Shown: in pieces, positions 28,131 to 38,200 of the stretch
How positions within the stretch are numbered: the first letter of the stretch is position 1
Layout of the letters: each line of letters starts with the position of its first letter
DNA from: Bradyrhizobium sp. AZCC 2176
Lineage (GTDB): Bacteria > Pseudomonadota > Alphaproteobacteria > Rhizobiales > Xanthobacteraceae
Assembly: GCF_036924645.1 (NCBI RefSeq)
Contig: NZ_JAZHRX010000001.1
Location: 5,917,501-5,981,500 of the forward strand
Reading direction: 5' to 3'
DNA: 64,000 nucleotides
Position numbers and translations under genes: made by a program
The notes under the pieces: model-generated
Seen by the model: the letters and a program-made list of their open reading frames with translations, nothing else
The model's database searches: none
What the model was told of the DNA's origin: nothing

Positions 28131-28164
28131 GGTCACGTCAAGTCGCTTTTGTGTGAGAGGACCG

Positions 28165-28818
28165 ATGCCGAGGGGAAAAGCCGGACATAAGGCAGCCGAA
28201 GCGGGAACTGCGGGATTGGCGCGCCTCGTCCCGACCCAGCAACGCAGCCGCGAGCGGTTTGAAAAAATTCTCGCATGCGCCGCAGAGCTGATGGCGGAAA
28301 AAGGCAGCGAAGCCTTCCGCATGAGCGACGTCGTCGAACGCAGCGGCGTGCCGTTCGGCTCGCTCTATCAATACTTTCCGGACAAGACCGCGATCATCGG
28401 CACGCTCGCGGAACGCTACAACACAGTCGGGCGCGACTGCGTCCGGCGCGACCTCGCCGTGGTCAAGACGGCGCGGGATCTGCATCCGGCCCTGTGTCGG
28501 ATTACCGACAGCTACTATCGGATGTTCGTGGATGTGCCGGTCATGCGCGACATCTGGCAGGCGACGCAGGCCGACCGTGCCCTGCAACGACTTGACGAGG
28601 AGGATGGCGTCTATCTCGCCGGGCTGCTCGGCGACGCGCTGCGGCGTATCGCACCCGACGCGCCCAGAGCCGCCCTCGCCTCGTTTTCCCAACTGATCAT
28701 GACGCTGATCGCAGCGACCGTCCGCCACGCGATCGCGCAGGACGCGAAGGAAGCGGCCCGCATCCTCACCTTGTTCAAGCGGATGCTGCCGAACAATCTG
28801 GCTGCGCTGGAGATGTAG
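28165..28818 (+). CDS. TetR-family transcriptional regulator
   Basis: 217 residues from the ATG at 28165 (MPRGKAGHKAAEAG), with GAGAGG eight bases upstream; an earlier in-frame start at 28129 would lie in the operator. The helix-turn-helix occupies about 30-75: RFEKILACAAELMAEKGSEA, MSDVVERSGVPFGSLYQYFPDK. The C-terminal ligand domain is of the type that senses small hydrophobic compounds. It most likely represses itself and the divergent NmrA/DUF1772 pair through the tandem dyads at 28084-28130. Confidence 0.92.
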   Translation: MPRGKAGHKAAEAGTAGLARLVPTQQRSRERFEKILACAAELMAEKGSEAFRMSDVVERSGVPFGSLYQYFPDKTAIIGTLAERYNTVGRDCVRRDLAVVKTARDLHPALCRITDSYYRMFVDVPVMRDIWQATQADRALQRLDEEDGVYLAGLLGDALRRIAPDAPRAALASFSQLIMTLIAATVRHAIAQDAKEAARILTLFKRMLPNNLAALEM

Positions 28819-28833
28819 CGAAGCGGTCGATAC

Positions 28834-29091
28834 TTATTGCTCGAACACTGCCGCACAAGCCGGGCTCAGGCTCGACTTCTGCCGGCGCAGGCATGCGGTA
28901 ATCGCCCGGGCGTTCGGGATCTCGCCGGCACAGAGCCGGTAGACGTCGGGCGTGCAGGCTCGGCGCTGTTCGGGAGTACCTTGCTGGGCACCGGCCGAGC
29001 CGCTCGCCATCAGCGTGAGCAGGAAGCCGAGCGTCGAAGCCCGGCGGGAACGACGGAATAGTGCCGCACCTCGTACAAACCTTGCCTTCAT
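28834..29091 (-). CDS. Small secreted Cys-rich-repeat protein
   Basis: 85 residues. A basic N-region and hydrophobic core (STLGFLLTLMASGSAGAQ) form a signal peptide; the mature part has a motif (RRACTPDVYRLCAGEIPNA and ITACLRRQKSSLSPACAAVF) with four cysteines in the spacing of the cysteine-rich repeat found in many rhizobial exported proteins. GGGAG lies about 11 bases before the ATG. Function unknown; a redox or envelope role is a guess. It converges on tetR with 15 bp between stops. Confidence 0.75.
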   Translation of the reverse strand: MKARFVRGAALFRRSRRASTLGFLLTLMASGSAGAQQGTPEQRRACTPDVYRLCAGEIPNARAITACLRRQKSSLSPACAAVFEQ

Positions 29092-29344
29092 TGACCGCGT
29101 CTCCCTGGATCACGCCCGCCTTGAGATGGCAGGCGTCATCCAGCGAATACGCGAACTGAATTTTGTAGAATGTGATTTTTCTCACACGACGTCCCACCTG
29201 CGCGGGGTTAGTGTTGCGCGGGGAACTCAACACTTTAGTAACCAGCTTTGCCGCGGCCGCCGAATCGTTAAAATTCGAGCGATCCGCTCAATCTGGAAAC
29301 AAAATAGTTTTGCGACCATCGCCTCTGGAACCCCGGAGAGCGCG

Positions 29345-29524
29345 ATGAGCGAAGTCGAATACGATTTGCTGCTGGAAGTCGTGCAGACGGCCATTGCGCC
29401 AGCCCTGGAGGATGATTTCGTGGTCCAGACCCAGCGCTTTTGTCCGTCGCCGCGTGCCGCCAACGACAACCAGGCCCGTTGGCCGCTGGTTCCGTTTCCC
29501 GAGGGCTGGTACGCCGCCTGCTGA
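29345..29524 (+). CDS. Small hypothetical protein (59 residues)
   Basis: ATG at 29345 with GGAG about five bases upstream, TGA at 29522-29524. Starts MSEVEYDLLLEVVQTAIAPA and ends in a Pro/Trp-rich segment (RAANDNQARWPLVPFPEGWY). No membrane segment or known domain. The longer frame extending upstream to 28952 overlaps the opposing Cys-rich gene and is not used. The AANDN segment is common in small alphaproteobacterial proteins of unknown role. Confidence 0.5.
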   Translation: MSEVEYDLLLEVVQTAIAPALEDDFVVQTQRFCPSPRAANDNQARWPLVPFPEGWYAAC

Positions 29525-29549
29525 TCGCGGCCGGCCTGCTGCGGCCTCT

Positions 29550-29580
29550 CATATAATCAGTCTAAGTCATTGATTATATG
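29550..29580. repeat. 10-bp perfect inverted repeat beside tRNA-Cys
   Basis: CATATAATCA (29550-29559) and TGATTATATG (29571-29580) around an 11-base centre, two bases past the 3' end of tRNA-Cys. AT-rich without a T-run, so unlike an intrinsic terminator. Could be an operator or a recombination-type site. Confidence 0.5.
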
Positions 29581-29582
29581 GA

Positions 29583-29656
29583 TGGAGGCCACGACCAGAA
29601 TTGAACTGGTGTACACGGTTTTGCAGACCGTTGCGTAACCACTCCGCCACGTGGCC
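29583..29656 (-). tRNA. tRNA-Cys (GCA)
   Basis: 74 nt with encoded CCA. Acceptor GGCCACG pairs with CGTGGCC, discriminator T as expected for Cys, anticodon GCA (29624-29622) in loop CTGCAAA, T-arm CCAGTTCAATTCTGG. Confidence 0.97.
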
Positions 29657-29759
29657 CCATCGGGCGCACTCATATACGCCCTGCCCCGGATAGGCAACCA
29701 AGCAGCGCTGGTCCCGTCCCGCGCTGGTTAGCGACTGACACAGCCCGGATCTTGGCGCC

Positions 29760-30440
29760 TCAGCCGGCGGACCTATCGCCGTGACGATTATTCCGAAGCC
29801 CCAGCTTGGCCGTCCTGGCGCGGATGCCCGCGACCGTCCGCTTCATTTCCATCGCGATTACCCTCGGCGGCTTGCCGCTGCCGATCAGCGACCGCAGCAG
29901 CGTATCGTCTTCTACCGTCCATTCAGCGCCGCTCAGTTGAAAGCGCTCTTCGCGGCTTGCTTCCACGGTTGGCGGCGCAAACCTCACCCAGCCCAGCGTC
30001 TCATGGAAAATGACGACGAAGGCGATCCACAGAACGATCGCCCGCCCCTCGGACAAGGCCGCGGATTTGAGATGTTCCGCGCTGAACGTCGCCGGCACCA
30101 AGGCACCCAGAGCGGGCCAGATGTCTCCCGCGATTGAATTGACGCCATGCGCGTACAGCGACACGAAGGGGCCGGCGGCGATGGCACCGATGGCCGCGAT
30201 CAGCCAAAGCGGCAGTCTTCGCCCGGCTGTCTTGCTCACCCATTGGGTGACGAGGCCAGCGAGGCACCAGGGCACAATGGCGAGGAAAAGGACATAGACG
30301 GTCGCGCCAGCCGCTCCCATGATGGCCAGATACGGTCCGAGAACGGCCGAAAGCACCGCCAGCACGATCGGAACGCCGCAAAAGAAAACGAGATCGATCA
30401 GAGCCTGTTTCGACAGGCGCAAATGCGCAACCAATTCCAT
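29760..30440 (-). CDS. Multi-pass membrane protein with C-terminal Myb/GcrA-like helix-turn-helix
   Basis: 226 residues from the ATG at 30440, chosen for the GGAG box six bases upstream; in-frame alternatives reach 30473 (ATG) and 30497 (TTG). Four or so membrane helices span about 10-175 (LVFFCGVPIVLAVLSAVLG, TVYVLFLAIVPWCLAGLV, LWLIAAIGAIAAGPFVSLYA, AIVLWIAFVVIFHETLG). The last 55 residues form a soluble SANT/Myb-like unit, EWTVEDDTLLRSLIGSGKPP then AGIRARTAKLGL, similar in pattern to the GcrA N-terminus and to small rhizobial Myb-like proteins. If real, this is a membrane-tethered DNA-binding protein. No partner gene is evident. Confidence 0.7.
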   Translation of the reverse strand: MELVAHLRLSKQALIDLVFFCGVPIVLAVLSAVLGPYLAIMGAAGATVYVLFLAIVPWCLAGLVTQWVSKTAGRRLPLWLIAAIGAIAAGPFVSLYAHGVNSIAGDIWPALGALVPATFSAEHLKSAALSEGRAIVLWIAFVVIFHETLGWVRFAPPTVEASREERFQLSGAEWTVEDDTLLRSLIGSGKPPRVIAMEMKRTVAGIRARTAKLGLRNNRHGDRSAG

Positions 30441-30612
30441 CCGTTGCTCCGCTTGCATCCGACGCACCGTCATAGTGCGAGCGAAAGCATGGAGCAACCT
30501 TCAGTCCTTCAATCGCGCACGTCATGAGACGCGACCGAGTACAAGTCGGAACGCCCATCCGACCTGGCATCTGGCGCGTGCCGTCATCGACACCCGATGA
30601 CGGCCGTGCAGC

Positions 30613-30684
30613 TTAGAATACGCTGCTGATGGCCGCGACAACGAACGGCGCGGCCATCAGCAGCACCGGCCACAGCCGGAACAT
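30613..30684 (-). CDS. Candidate 23-residue membrane microprotein
   Basis: ATG at 30684 overlaps the TGA of the upstream gene by one base (TGATG), and the frame ends at TAA 30613-30615. Product: MFRLWPVLLMAAPFVVAAI followed by SSVF, a single hydrophobic helix with one positive charge near the N-terminus. The overlap is the usual signature of translational coupling. The DNA also contains a perfect 15-bp inverted repeat (GCTGCTGATGGCCGC and its complement), so a hairpin element is an alternative reading. Confidence 0.45.
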   Translation of the reverse strand: MFRLWPVLLMAAPFVVAAISSVF

Positions 30685-31163
30685 CAGGCGGCGAGACTAC
30701 TGCCTGCGGCAATTTTCTTTTTGAGGGTCTCACAGACGGTGCGGACTTCGGATGTCATCAGGGAACAATCCTCGATCTGCAGGAAGTAGCGCTTGCCCTC
30801 CTCGCGATAGTTCGCCGCCAATTCCTTGATCTCGTCCACCATGGCGTGAACGCCGGCAACCATCGCCTCACATTTCTTGGCGGCCTCGGCCAGTTCGGCA
30901 CCGAGCGCTTCGATTTCTTTCACCGCGGCCTCGTATTCGCGGACCACGGCTTCGGCTGAGAGTTTGCCGACCTGATTGACGCCTTCCTTGTGCTCTACGT
31001 AGTCGGGCATCGGGCCTACCGGCAACGGACGATCGTCGCTGTGAGGCACCGCACGGATGAACGGCCCTCGCCGGGTGTTGTGGATGATGTTGCCGATTTC
31101 CCCTTCGATTTCGTTGGCGTCAAGTAATGGAGAGCGAGTGAGAATTTCTGTGCTCAAAGTCAT
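30684..31163 (-). CDS. Hypothetical coiled-coil protein
   Basis: 159 residues, no signal peptide. The N-terminal third (ANEIEGEIGNIIHNTRRGPF, DDRPLPVGPMPDYVEHKEG) is followed by a long alpha-helical coiled coil from about 65 to 150 (AVVREYEAAVKEIEALGAEL). I do not recognise the family. A 23-codon membrane ORF overlaps its stop. Confidence 0.75.
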   Translation of the reverse strand: MTLSTEILTRSPLLDANEIEGEIGNIIHNTRRGPFIRAVPHSDDRPLPVGPMPDYVEHKEGVNQVGKLSAEAVVREYEAAVKEIEALGAELAEAAKKCEAMVAGVHAMVDEIKELAANYREEGKRYFLQIEDCSLMTSEVRTVCETLKKKIAAGSSLAA

Positions 31164-31362
31164 CGACTAAGCTCCAAATTGTTACGCGGAGAATTTGGAA
31201 TTTAGCACCGTCAAGGGAGATGTCATCATTGTCCACAGCCCGCTATGTCTTGAATCCGACATTGGAACCCGCGTGCTGGCGTCCCCCCTATGACGGGTGA
31301 TAGTGCAACATTGCGCAATTCGTACCAGTTTCGTCCACGCAGCTTTTGCTCGAACGCCGGAG

Positions 31363-32094
31363 TTAGCCGCGCTTGCGGCGCCTAAAATCCCGCTTCTTCG
31401 GCTTCGGCGCGAGCTCGGGCATTTCGGCTTGCACTTCCCGATAGCGTGCCAGCATGCGGTCGAAGCTTGCGTTGAGCGCCTCCGCGATCGCAGGCCGCTT
31501 CTCGAGCGCGGCGAGCAGCAGGCCGGCGGCCTCGATGGTGGACAGGCCGTCGCGGCGCGGCTCCTTGCGGAGCTTACCGTAACGCGACGGGCGTTTCGGC
31601 CCGAGAATGACCCGCTGACATTTCAGCATCCACGCGTTGCGCCACCATAGCGCCTTGGCCTGGCTCCAGGTTCCGTCGAGCAGCACGACGCCTTCGATGT
31701 CGGAAAGGATCGCCCGCTGGTGCGGCTCGATTTCGCCCTTGCGGTTGATCGCGACGATCTCGGCATCGGTGTCGAGATCGGCGACCTTGGCCGAACCGAG
31801 ATAAAGCACAGCCCAACGCGAGGGATCGTGGACCGTCCGGCCCAGCGCCTTGGAGAGGCTTGGCCAGGACAAGCCGATTTTGACGACCGCATCCTTGAAA
31901 TGCATTGCCGTCAGCCGCGCGGTGCCGAGCGCCCGGTCCTGCTCCTGCGGGTGCTGCAGGATCAGGAGCGAGGTCTTGCTTTCGATCGGCGTGACGCTGT
32001 CGCAAATACAGAGCGGCAGCGGCTTGGCGCAATGCGGACAGTCCGGGACCACCTCTTCGGCGGAGCCGGACTTGGAACTGGCTTGTTCTGACAT
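31363..32094 (-). CDS. DTW-domain tRNA-uridine aminocarboxypropyltransferase (TapT/YfiP-like)
   Basis: 243 residues. An N-terminal zinc-ribbon-like CPHCAKPLPLCICD is followed by the DTW domain of the SPOUT-like class: LLILQHPQEQDRALGTARLT, and DGTWSQAKALWWRN with the diagnostic D-x-T-W-x-x-A pattern. Members attach a 3-amino-3-carboxypropyl group from SAM to uridine in tRNA (acp3U). The C-terminal tail is basic (KPKKRDFRRRKRG). Lies 34 bp upstream on the coordinate axis from the end of the RND operon, same strand. Confidence 0.9.
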   Translation of the reverse strand: MSEQASSKSGSAEEVVPDCPHCAKPLPLCICDSVTPIESKTSLLILQHPQEQDRALGTARLTAMHFKDAVVKIGLSWPSLSKALGRTVHDPSRWAVLYLGSAKVADLDTDAEIVAINRKGEIEPHQRAILSDIEGVVLLDGTWSQAKALWWRNAWMLKCQRVILGPKRPSRYGKLRKEPRRDGLSTIEAAGLLLAALEKRPAIAEALNASFDRMLARYREVQAEMPELAPKPKKRDFRRRKRG

Positions 32095-32128
32095 CTGCCC
32101 GCTATACGCTTCGTGGCCAGTAATTCAA

Positions 32129-35100
32129 CTATTCGGCGGGCGCGGCGACCGCGGCCGGCTGGCGTCGCTGCCTCAGCCGGTCGATCAGGAGGTAGATCAC
32201 CGGCGTGGTGTAGAGCGTCAGGATCTGCGACACGAACAAGCCGCCGATGATGGTGATGCCGAGCGGCCGGCGCAGCTCGGTGCCGGGGCCGGTGGCAATG
32301 ACCAGCGGGATGCCGGCAAACAGGGCGGCCATCGTCGTCATCAGGATCGGCCGGAACCGGGCGCGGCACGCCTCGAAGATCGCGTCCGCCGACGACAGGC
32401 CGCGGTGGCGTTCGGCGTCGAGCGCGAAATCGACCATCATGATGCCGTTCTTCTTGACGATGCCGATCAACAGGATGATGCCGACAAAGGCGATCACCGT
32501 CAGCGGCGTGTTGGTCACCTGCAGCGCCAGCAGCGCGCCGAGGCCGGCGGACGGCAAGGTCGAGATGATCGTGATCGGGTGGGCCAGGCTCTCATAGAGC
32601 ACGCCGAGCACGATATACATCGCCACCAGCGCGCCGAGGATCAATAGCGGCTGTCGGCCGCTGGTCTTGTTGAAATCACCGGCATTGCCGTCAAAACTGC
32701 CGCGGATGCCTTCCGGCATGTGCAGTTCCTCGACGGCGCGCTGGATGTTCGAGGTCGCGACCTCCAGCGGTACGTTGGGCAGAAGATTGAACGAGACCGT
32801 CGTCGAGGGGAACGATTGCGAATGATATACCGCGAGCGGCGACAGGCCGCGCTGGTAGCGCACCACGGCCGATAGCGGCACCTGCGCATCGTTGGCGCCG
32901 GCCACATAGATGCGTTCCAGGTTGGAGGGATCACTCTGGAATTTCGGGTCGATCTCAAGCACCACCATGTACTGGTTGCGCTGGGTATAGATAATCGAGA
33001 TCTGCCGCTGCGCGAACGCGTTGTTCAAGGCGTTGTCGATATCCTGCACGCGAACACCGAGGCTCGAGGCGGTCTTGCGGTCGATCACCAGCGACAATTG
33101 CAGCCCGCCGGGATCGCGGTCACTGGAGATGTCGGTGATACCCTCCACCGTCTCCATCCGCTTGGCGACCAGCGGCGCCCATTTCTGCAGCAGATCGAGG
33201 TTGGTGCTCGACAGCGTGTATTGATAGTCGGAATCACTCTGCCGGCCACCCGTGCGGATGTCCTGCGCGGCGAACATAAACAGCCGGATGCCGGCGACCC
33301 GGTAGAGATTGCGCCGCAGGCGATCGATCACCTGTGCGGTCGATAGGCCCGCCCGCTCCTCGGGTGGCTTCAGGCTGATGAACATGGTGCCGCGGTTGGA
33401 GCCGCCGCCGCCCGGACCGGCGGTGCCGCCGAGCGACGAGCCGACGCCGGCGACCGCCGGATCGGCCATCACGATGTCGGCCAGTTGCTGCTGCAGCCCG
33501 AGCATCGCCTGGAACGAGGTGTCGGGGGATGCGCGTGTCGCGCCGATCACAAAACCGCTGTCGTCGGTCGGGAAGTACCCCTTCGGTGTCTTGATATACA
33601 GCACCACCGTCAGCGCGATGGTCGCAAAAAACACGATCAGCGTGAGAAACGGGAATCCCAGCACCGCCCGCAGCGTCCAGGTGTAGAAGGCAACGATGCG
33701 CGACAGCGTGCCCTCGACCAGGCGGTCGAACCAGGTCGCGCGATCGGAAGTCGCCTCCTTGATATAGTGGGCGCAGATCATCGGCGTGATCGTGAGCGAG
33801 ACCACGGTCGATACCACAATGGCGAAGGTCAGCGTCAGCGAGAATTCGCGCAACAGCCTGCCGACGATGCCGTCCATGAAGATCAGCGGCGTAAACGCCG
33901 CGATCAAGGACAGGCTGATCGAGAGCACGGTGAAGCCGATCTGTTTGGCGCCCTCGAGGGCGGCCGGATACGGCGCCATGCCATGTTCGAGATTCCGGTA
34001 CATGTTCTCGATCATGACGATGGCGTCGTCGACCACGAAACCGACCGAGATCGCGAGCGCCATCAGCGACAGATTATCGATCGAGAATCCGGCGAGCCAC
34101 ATGCCGGCGCAGGTCCCGGCCAGCGCCAGAGGCACCGAAACACCCGCCGCAAGGGTCGGCGTCAGTCGCCGCAGGAACGCGAACACCACCACCATCACCA
34201 GGAAGGCGGTCGCCAGCAGCGTATATTGCATGTCGAGCACGCTGGCGCGGATGGTGCCGGTGCGATCGACCAGCGTCGATATTTCCACCCCGCCGGGCAG
34301 CCACTGCTTCAGTTCGGGGAGTAGCGCCCTCACCCGATCGACGGTGTCGATCACATTGGCGTCGCCCTGCTTGGTGATCTGGATCAGGACCGCCGGCTGC
34401 TTGTTGAACCAGGCGATCGAGCGGCTGTTGCGGACGGAATCCTCGACCTCGGCGACGTCGGCGAGACGGACGAAATTGCCGGCCGAGCTCTTGACGATGA
34501 TATCGCGGAATTCGGCCGCGGTGCGCATCTGCCGGTTGGTCGAGATCGTCTCGCTCTGACGGCCGCCGTTGAAGATGCCGACCGGTCCCAGCGGATTGGC
34601 GCTGATGATCGCAAGCCGGACGTCGTCGGTCGCGATATCAGCATTCGACAGCGCCACCGGATTGAGCGCGATCCGCACCGCCGGCTGGTCGGCGCCGGTG
34701 ACGTTGACTTCGCCGACGCCCGGCACCTGCGAGATGCGCTGCGCGATCACGGTGTCGGCCACGTCGTACATCGCGCTGGTGGTCAGCGTCTTCGACGTCA
34801 ACGCCAGCACGAATACCGGCGCGGCGGCAGGATTGGCCTTGCGGAACCGCGGCAGCGACGGCAGGTCGCTCGGCAAGTCGGCCAGGGACGCATTGATCGC
34901 CGCCTGCACGTCGCGCGCCGCGCGGTCGATGTTGCGGCCGATCGCAAACTGCAACTGGATGCTGGTGGAGCCGAGCGAACTGGTCGAGGTGATCTGGTCG
35001 AGGCCCGCGATCTGGCCGAGCCGGCGTTCCAGCGGCGCGGCAACGGTCGAGGCCATCACGGAAGGATCGGCGCCGGGACGCGTGGCGGACACCCGGATCA

Positions 35101-35233
35101 TCGGGAAGTCGACGTTGGGCACCGACGAGACCGGCAGAAAGACATAGGCGACCATGCCGACGAGAAACAGCCCGATCGCCAGCAGCGTGGTGCCAACCGG
35201 CCGCCGAATGAAGGGCTCCGAGATCGATGCCAT
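32129..35233 (-). CDS. RND efflux permease, MdtC/MuxC type
   Basis: 1034-residue inner-membrane proton-driven transporter. Starts MASISEPFIRRPVGTTLLAIG; has the twelve-helix RND layout with two large periplasmic loops, the TM4 proton-relay aspartates in SVGFVVDDAIVMIENMYRNL, and the second-half signature GIVKKNGIMMVDFALDAERHRG. The ATG directly abuts the stop of the preceding RND gene. A second, non-identical RND subunit in tandem is the hallmark of MdtBC/MuxBC heteromeric pumps. Substrates unknown; relatives export bile salts, novobiocin, flavonoids and siderophores. Confidence 0.93.
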   Translation of the reverse strand: MASISEPFIRRPVGTTLLAIGLFLVGMVAYVFLPVSSVPNVDFPMIRVSATRPGADPSVMASTVAAPLERRLGQIAGLDQITSTSSLGSTSIQLQFAIGRNIDRAARDVQAAINASLADLPSDLPSLPRFRKANPAAAPVFVLALTSKTLTTSAMYDVADTVIAQRISQVPGVGEVNVTGADQPAVRIALNPVALSNADIATDDVRLAIISANPLGPVGIFNGGRQSETISTNRQMRTAAEFRDIIVKSSAGNFVRLADVAEVEDSVRNSRSIAWFNKQPAVLIQITKQGDANVIDTVDRVRALLPELKQWLPGGVEISTLVDRTGTIRASVLDMQYTLLATAFLVMVVVFAFLRRLTPTLAAGVSVPLALAGTCAGMWLAGFSIDNLSLMALAISVGFVVDDAIVMIENMYRNLEHGMAPYPAALEGAKQIGFTVLSISLSLIAAFTPLIFMDGIVGRLLREFSLTLTFAIVVSTVVSLTITPMICAHYIKEATSDRATWFDRLVEGTLSRIVAFYTWTLRAVLGFPFLTLIVFFATIALTVVLYIKTPKGYFPTDDSGFVIGATRASPDTSFQAMLGLQQQLADIVMADPAVAGVGSSLGGTAGPGGGGSNRGTMFISLKPPEERAGLSTAQVIDRLRRNLYRVAGIRLFMFAAQDIRTGGRQSDSDYQYTLSSTNLDLLQKWAPLVAKRMETVEGITDISSDRDPGGLQLSLVIDRKTASSLGVRVQDIDNALNNAFAQRQISIIYTQRNQYMVVLEIDPKFQSDPSNLERIYVAGANDAQVPLSAVVRYQRGLSPLAVYHSQSFPSTTVSFNLLPNVPLEVATSNIQRAVEELHMPEGIRGSFDGNAGDFNKTSGRQPLLILGALVAMYIVLGVLYESLAHPITIISTLPSAGLGALLALQVTNTPLTVIAFVGIILLIGIVKKNGIMMVDFALDAERHRGLSSADAIFEACRARFRPILMTTMAALFAGIPLVIATGPGTELRRPLGITIIGGLFVSQILTLYTTPVIYLLIDRLRQRRQPAAVAAPAE

Positions 35234-38200
35234 CTATTGCATCCCCTCGGTCGCGCCGGCGACCGTCGGCCCGGGAGGCCCTGGGTCCGGCACCGCCCTT
35301 TCGATCTTTCGATTGAGCCGGTCGAGCGCCAGATAGATCACCGGCGTCGTATAGAGCGTCAGCAACTGGCTCAGCAGCAAGCCGCCGATGATGGAGATGC
35401 CGAGCGGGAAGCGCAATTCGGCGCCAGTGCCGCTTTCGATCGCCAGCGGCAATGCGCCGAACAGCGCGGCCAGCGTCGTCATCATGATCGGACGGAACCG
35501 CAGCAGGCAGGCCTGCACGATGGCTTCATTGGGCGACATGCCCTGATGCCGCTCCGCCTCCAGCGCAAAGTCGATCATCATGATCGCGTTTTTCTTGACG
35601 ATGCCCATCAACAGAATGATGCCGATCAGGCCGATCACCGACAGGTCCTGCCCGCACAGCATCAGCGCCAGGATGGCGCCGACGCCGGCGGATGGCAGCG
35701 TCGAGAGAATGGTGATCGGGTGAATGTAGCTCTCGTAGAGCACACCGAGCACGATGTAGATGGTGACGATTGCCGCCAGAATGAGCCATGGCTGCCCGGC
35801 CAGCGATTTGGAGAACTCGGCCGCGTCGCCCGCATAGACGCCGACGATGCTGCCGGGCATGCCGATCCTGGTCTCGATCTTCTTGACCGCCTCGACGGCA
35901 TCGCCAAGCGCCTCGCCGGGCGCGAGGTTGAAGCTGAGTGACACCGCCGGAAACTGCGCCAGATGTGAAATCGCCAGCGGCGCGGTGGTGCGGGTCAGCG
36001 TCGCCACCGCCGACAGCGGCACCTGGGCGCCGGGGGCGCCTGCGGTGGTACTCGCGGCCCCCGGCAGATAGAGCTTTGACAGAATCGACGGATCGCGCTG
36101 GTACATCGGCATCGCCTCCAGCACTACGCGGTACTGGTTGGCCTGGCCGTAGATGGTAGAAATCTGCCGCTGCGCAAAGGCGTCGTTGAGGGTGTCGTTG
36201 ACCGCCTGGATGCTGACGCCGAGTTGGCCAGCGCGCTGGCGGTTGATGTCGAGCGCGGCGCGCAAGCCGCCCTCCTGAGCTTCCGAGGAGACGTCGCGGA
36301 ACAAGGGATCGCGGCGCATTTCGGCAATCAGCTTCTGCGACCACAGCGAGACCTGCGCCGCGTCGGTGCCGGTCAGCGTATACTGGTACTGCGAGCGGCT
36401 CGACTGGGTCGAGATCTGCACGTCCTGCACCGGCTGGAAATAGATGGTCATGCCGGGGATCGAGGCGGTGCGTTGCTTCAGCCGGTCGACCACGACGGCA
36501 ACATCATCGTGCCGTTCGCCGCGTGGCCGCAGCGTCATCACCAGGCGTCCGACATTGGTGGTCGGGTTGACCGAGCCTGCCCCGATCACGGAAACCACGC
36601 CGACGACGTCAGGATCGGCCTGAATCGCAGCCGCCGCCATCGCCTGCCGGCTTTGCATCTCGGCAAAAGAAACGTCGGGTCCGGCCTCGGTCACCGCCGT
36701 AATCGACGCGGTATCCTGCAGCGGCAAAAAGCCCTTCGGCGCAATCACATACATGAAGAGGGTCGCTGCGATGGTGGCGAACGTCACCACCAGCGTCGCC
36801 CGCTGGCGCTGCAGCACCCACAAAAGCGTGCGATGGTAGAGGGCGACCATGCCGTCGATGAAGCGGCTGACGGCAGCAAGCCCCGGAACCGTCATCTCTT
36901 CGCCGACATGCTTGAGCAGCCGCGAACACATCATCGGCGTCAGCGTCAGTGACACGATCGCAGACGTCACGACCGCAATCGTCAGCGTCAGCGCGAATTC
37001 GCGGAACATGCGCCCGACCAGCCCGGACATGAACAGAAGCGGAATGAACACCGCAATCAGCGACACCGTCAGCGAGATCACGGTGAAGCCGATTTCGCTG
37101 GCGCCCTTCAGCGACGCCTCCATCACGGATTCGCCGTTCTCCATGTGGCGGACGATGTTCTCGATCATCACGATGGCGTCGTCGACCACGAAGCCGGTGC
37201 CGATCGTCAGCGCCATCAGCGACAGATTGTCGAGGCTGAACCCCGAAAAATACATGATGCCGAAGCTCGTGATCAGCGACAGCGGCAGCGCCACGCCCGC
37301 GATCAGGGTCGCGCGCAGCGACCGCAGGAACAACAGCACCACCAGCGTCACCAGCACCACGGAAAGGATCAGCGTGAACTGGACGTCGCGCACCGAGGCG
37401 CGGATGGTGACGGTACGGTCGGAGACGATGGTTAGTTTGACGCCGGCCGGGATCGCGCGCTGCACCTTGGGGATTTCGTCACGGATCTGCCGGACCACCT
37501 CGATCACGTTGGCGCCGGGTTGCCGCTGGATGTCGATGATCACGGCCGGCGTGCCCTGATACCAGCCGCCGGTTCGATCGTTCTCCAGCCCGTCGACGAT
37601 GATCGCAACGTCGCCGATCGTGACCGGCGAGCCGTTGCGGTAGGCAATGATGATCGGCTTGTAGGCTTCCGCCGCCGCGATCTGGTCGTTGGCGGCAATG
37701 GTGTAGGCCTGCTGCGCTCCGTCGAGCGATCCCTTCGGCCCCGACACGTTGGCGCCCGCGATAGCGTTACGCAAATCCTCCATCGAAATGCCGTACGCTG
37801 CAAGCCGTGCCAGATCGGCCTGAACCCGCACCGCAGGCTTCAGCCCACCGAGTATTGCAACGCGCCCGACGCCGGAAATCTGGCTGATGCGTTGCCCAAG
37901 GATCGTATCGGCGATGTCGCTCATGGCGCGCAGCGAGATCGTCTCCGACGTCAGCGCGAGCGTCATGACCGGGGCATCCGCCGGATTCACCTTGGCGTAG
38001 GTCGGCGGGTACGGCAGGTTCTTCGGCAGGATGCCGGCGGCCGCGTTGATCGCGGCCTGGACGTCCTGGGTGGCGCCGTCGATGTCGCGGTTGAGGTCGA
38101 ACTGCAGCGAAATCTGGCTGACGCCGAACGAGGAGGTCGACTGCATCGACGACAGCGACGGAATCTGCCCGAGTTGGCGCTCCAGCGGCGCGGTGATCAG

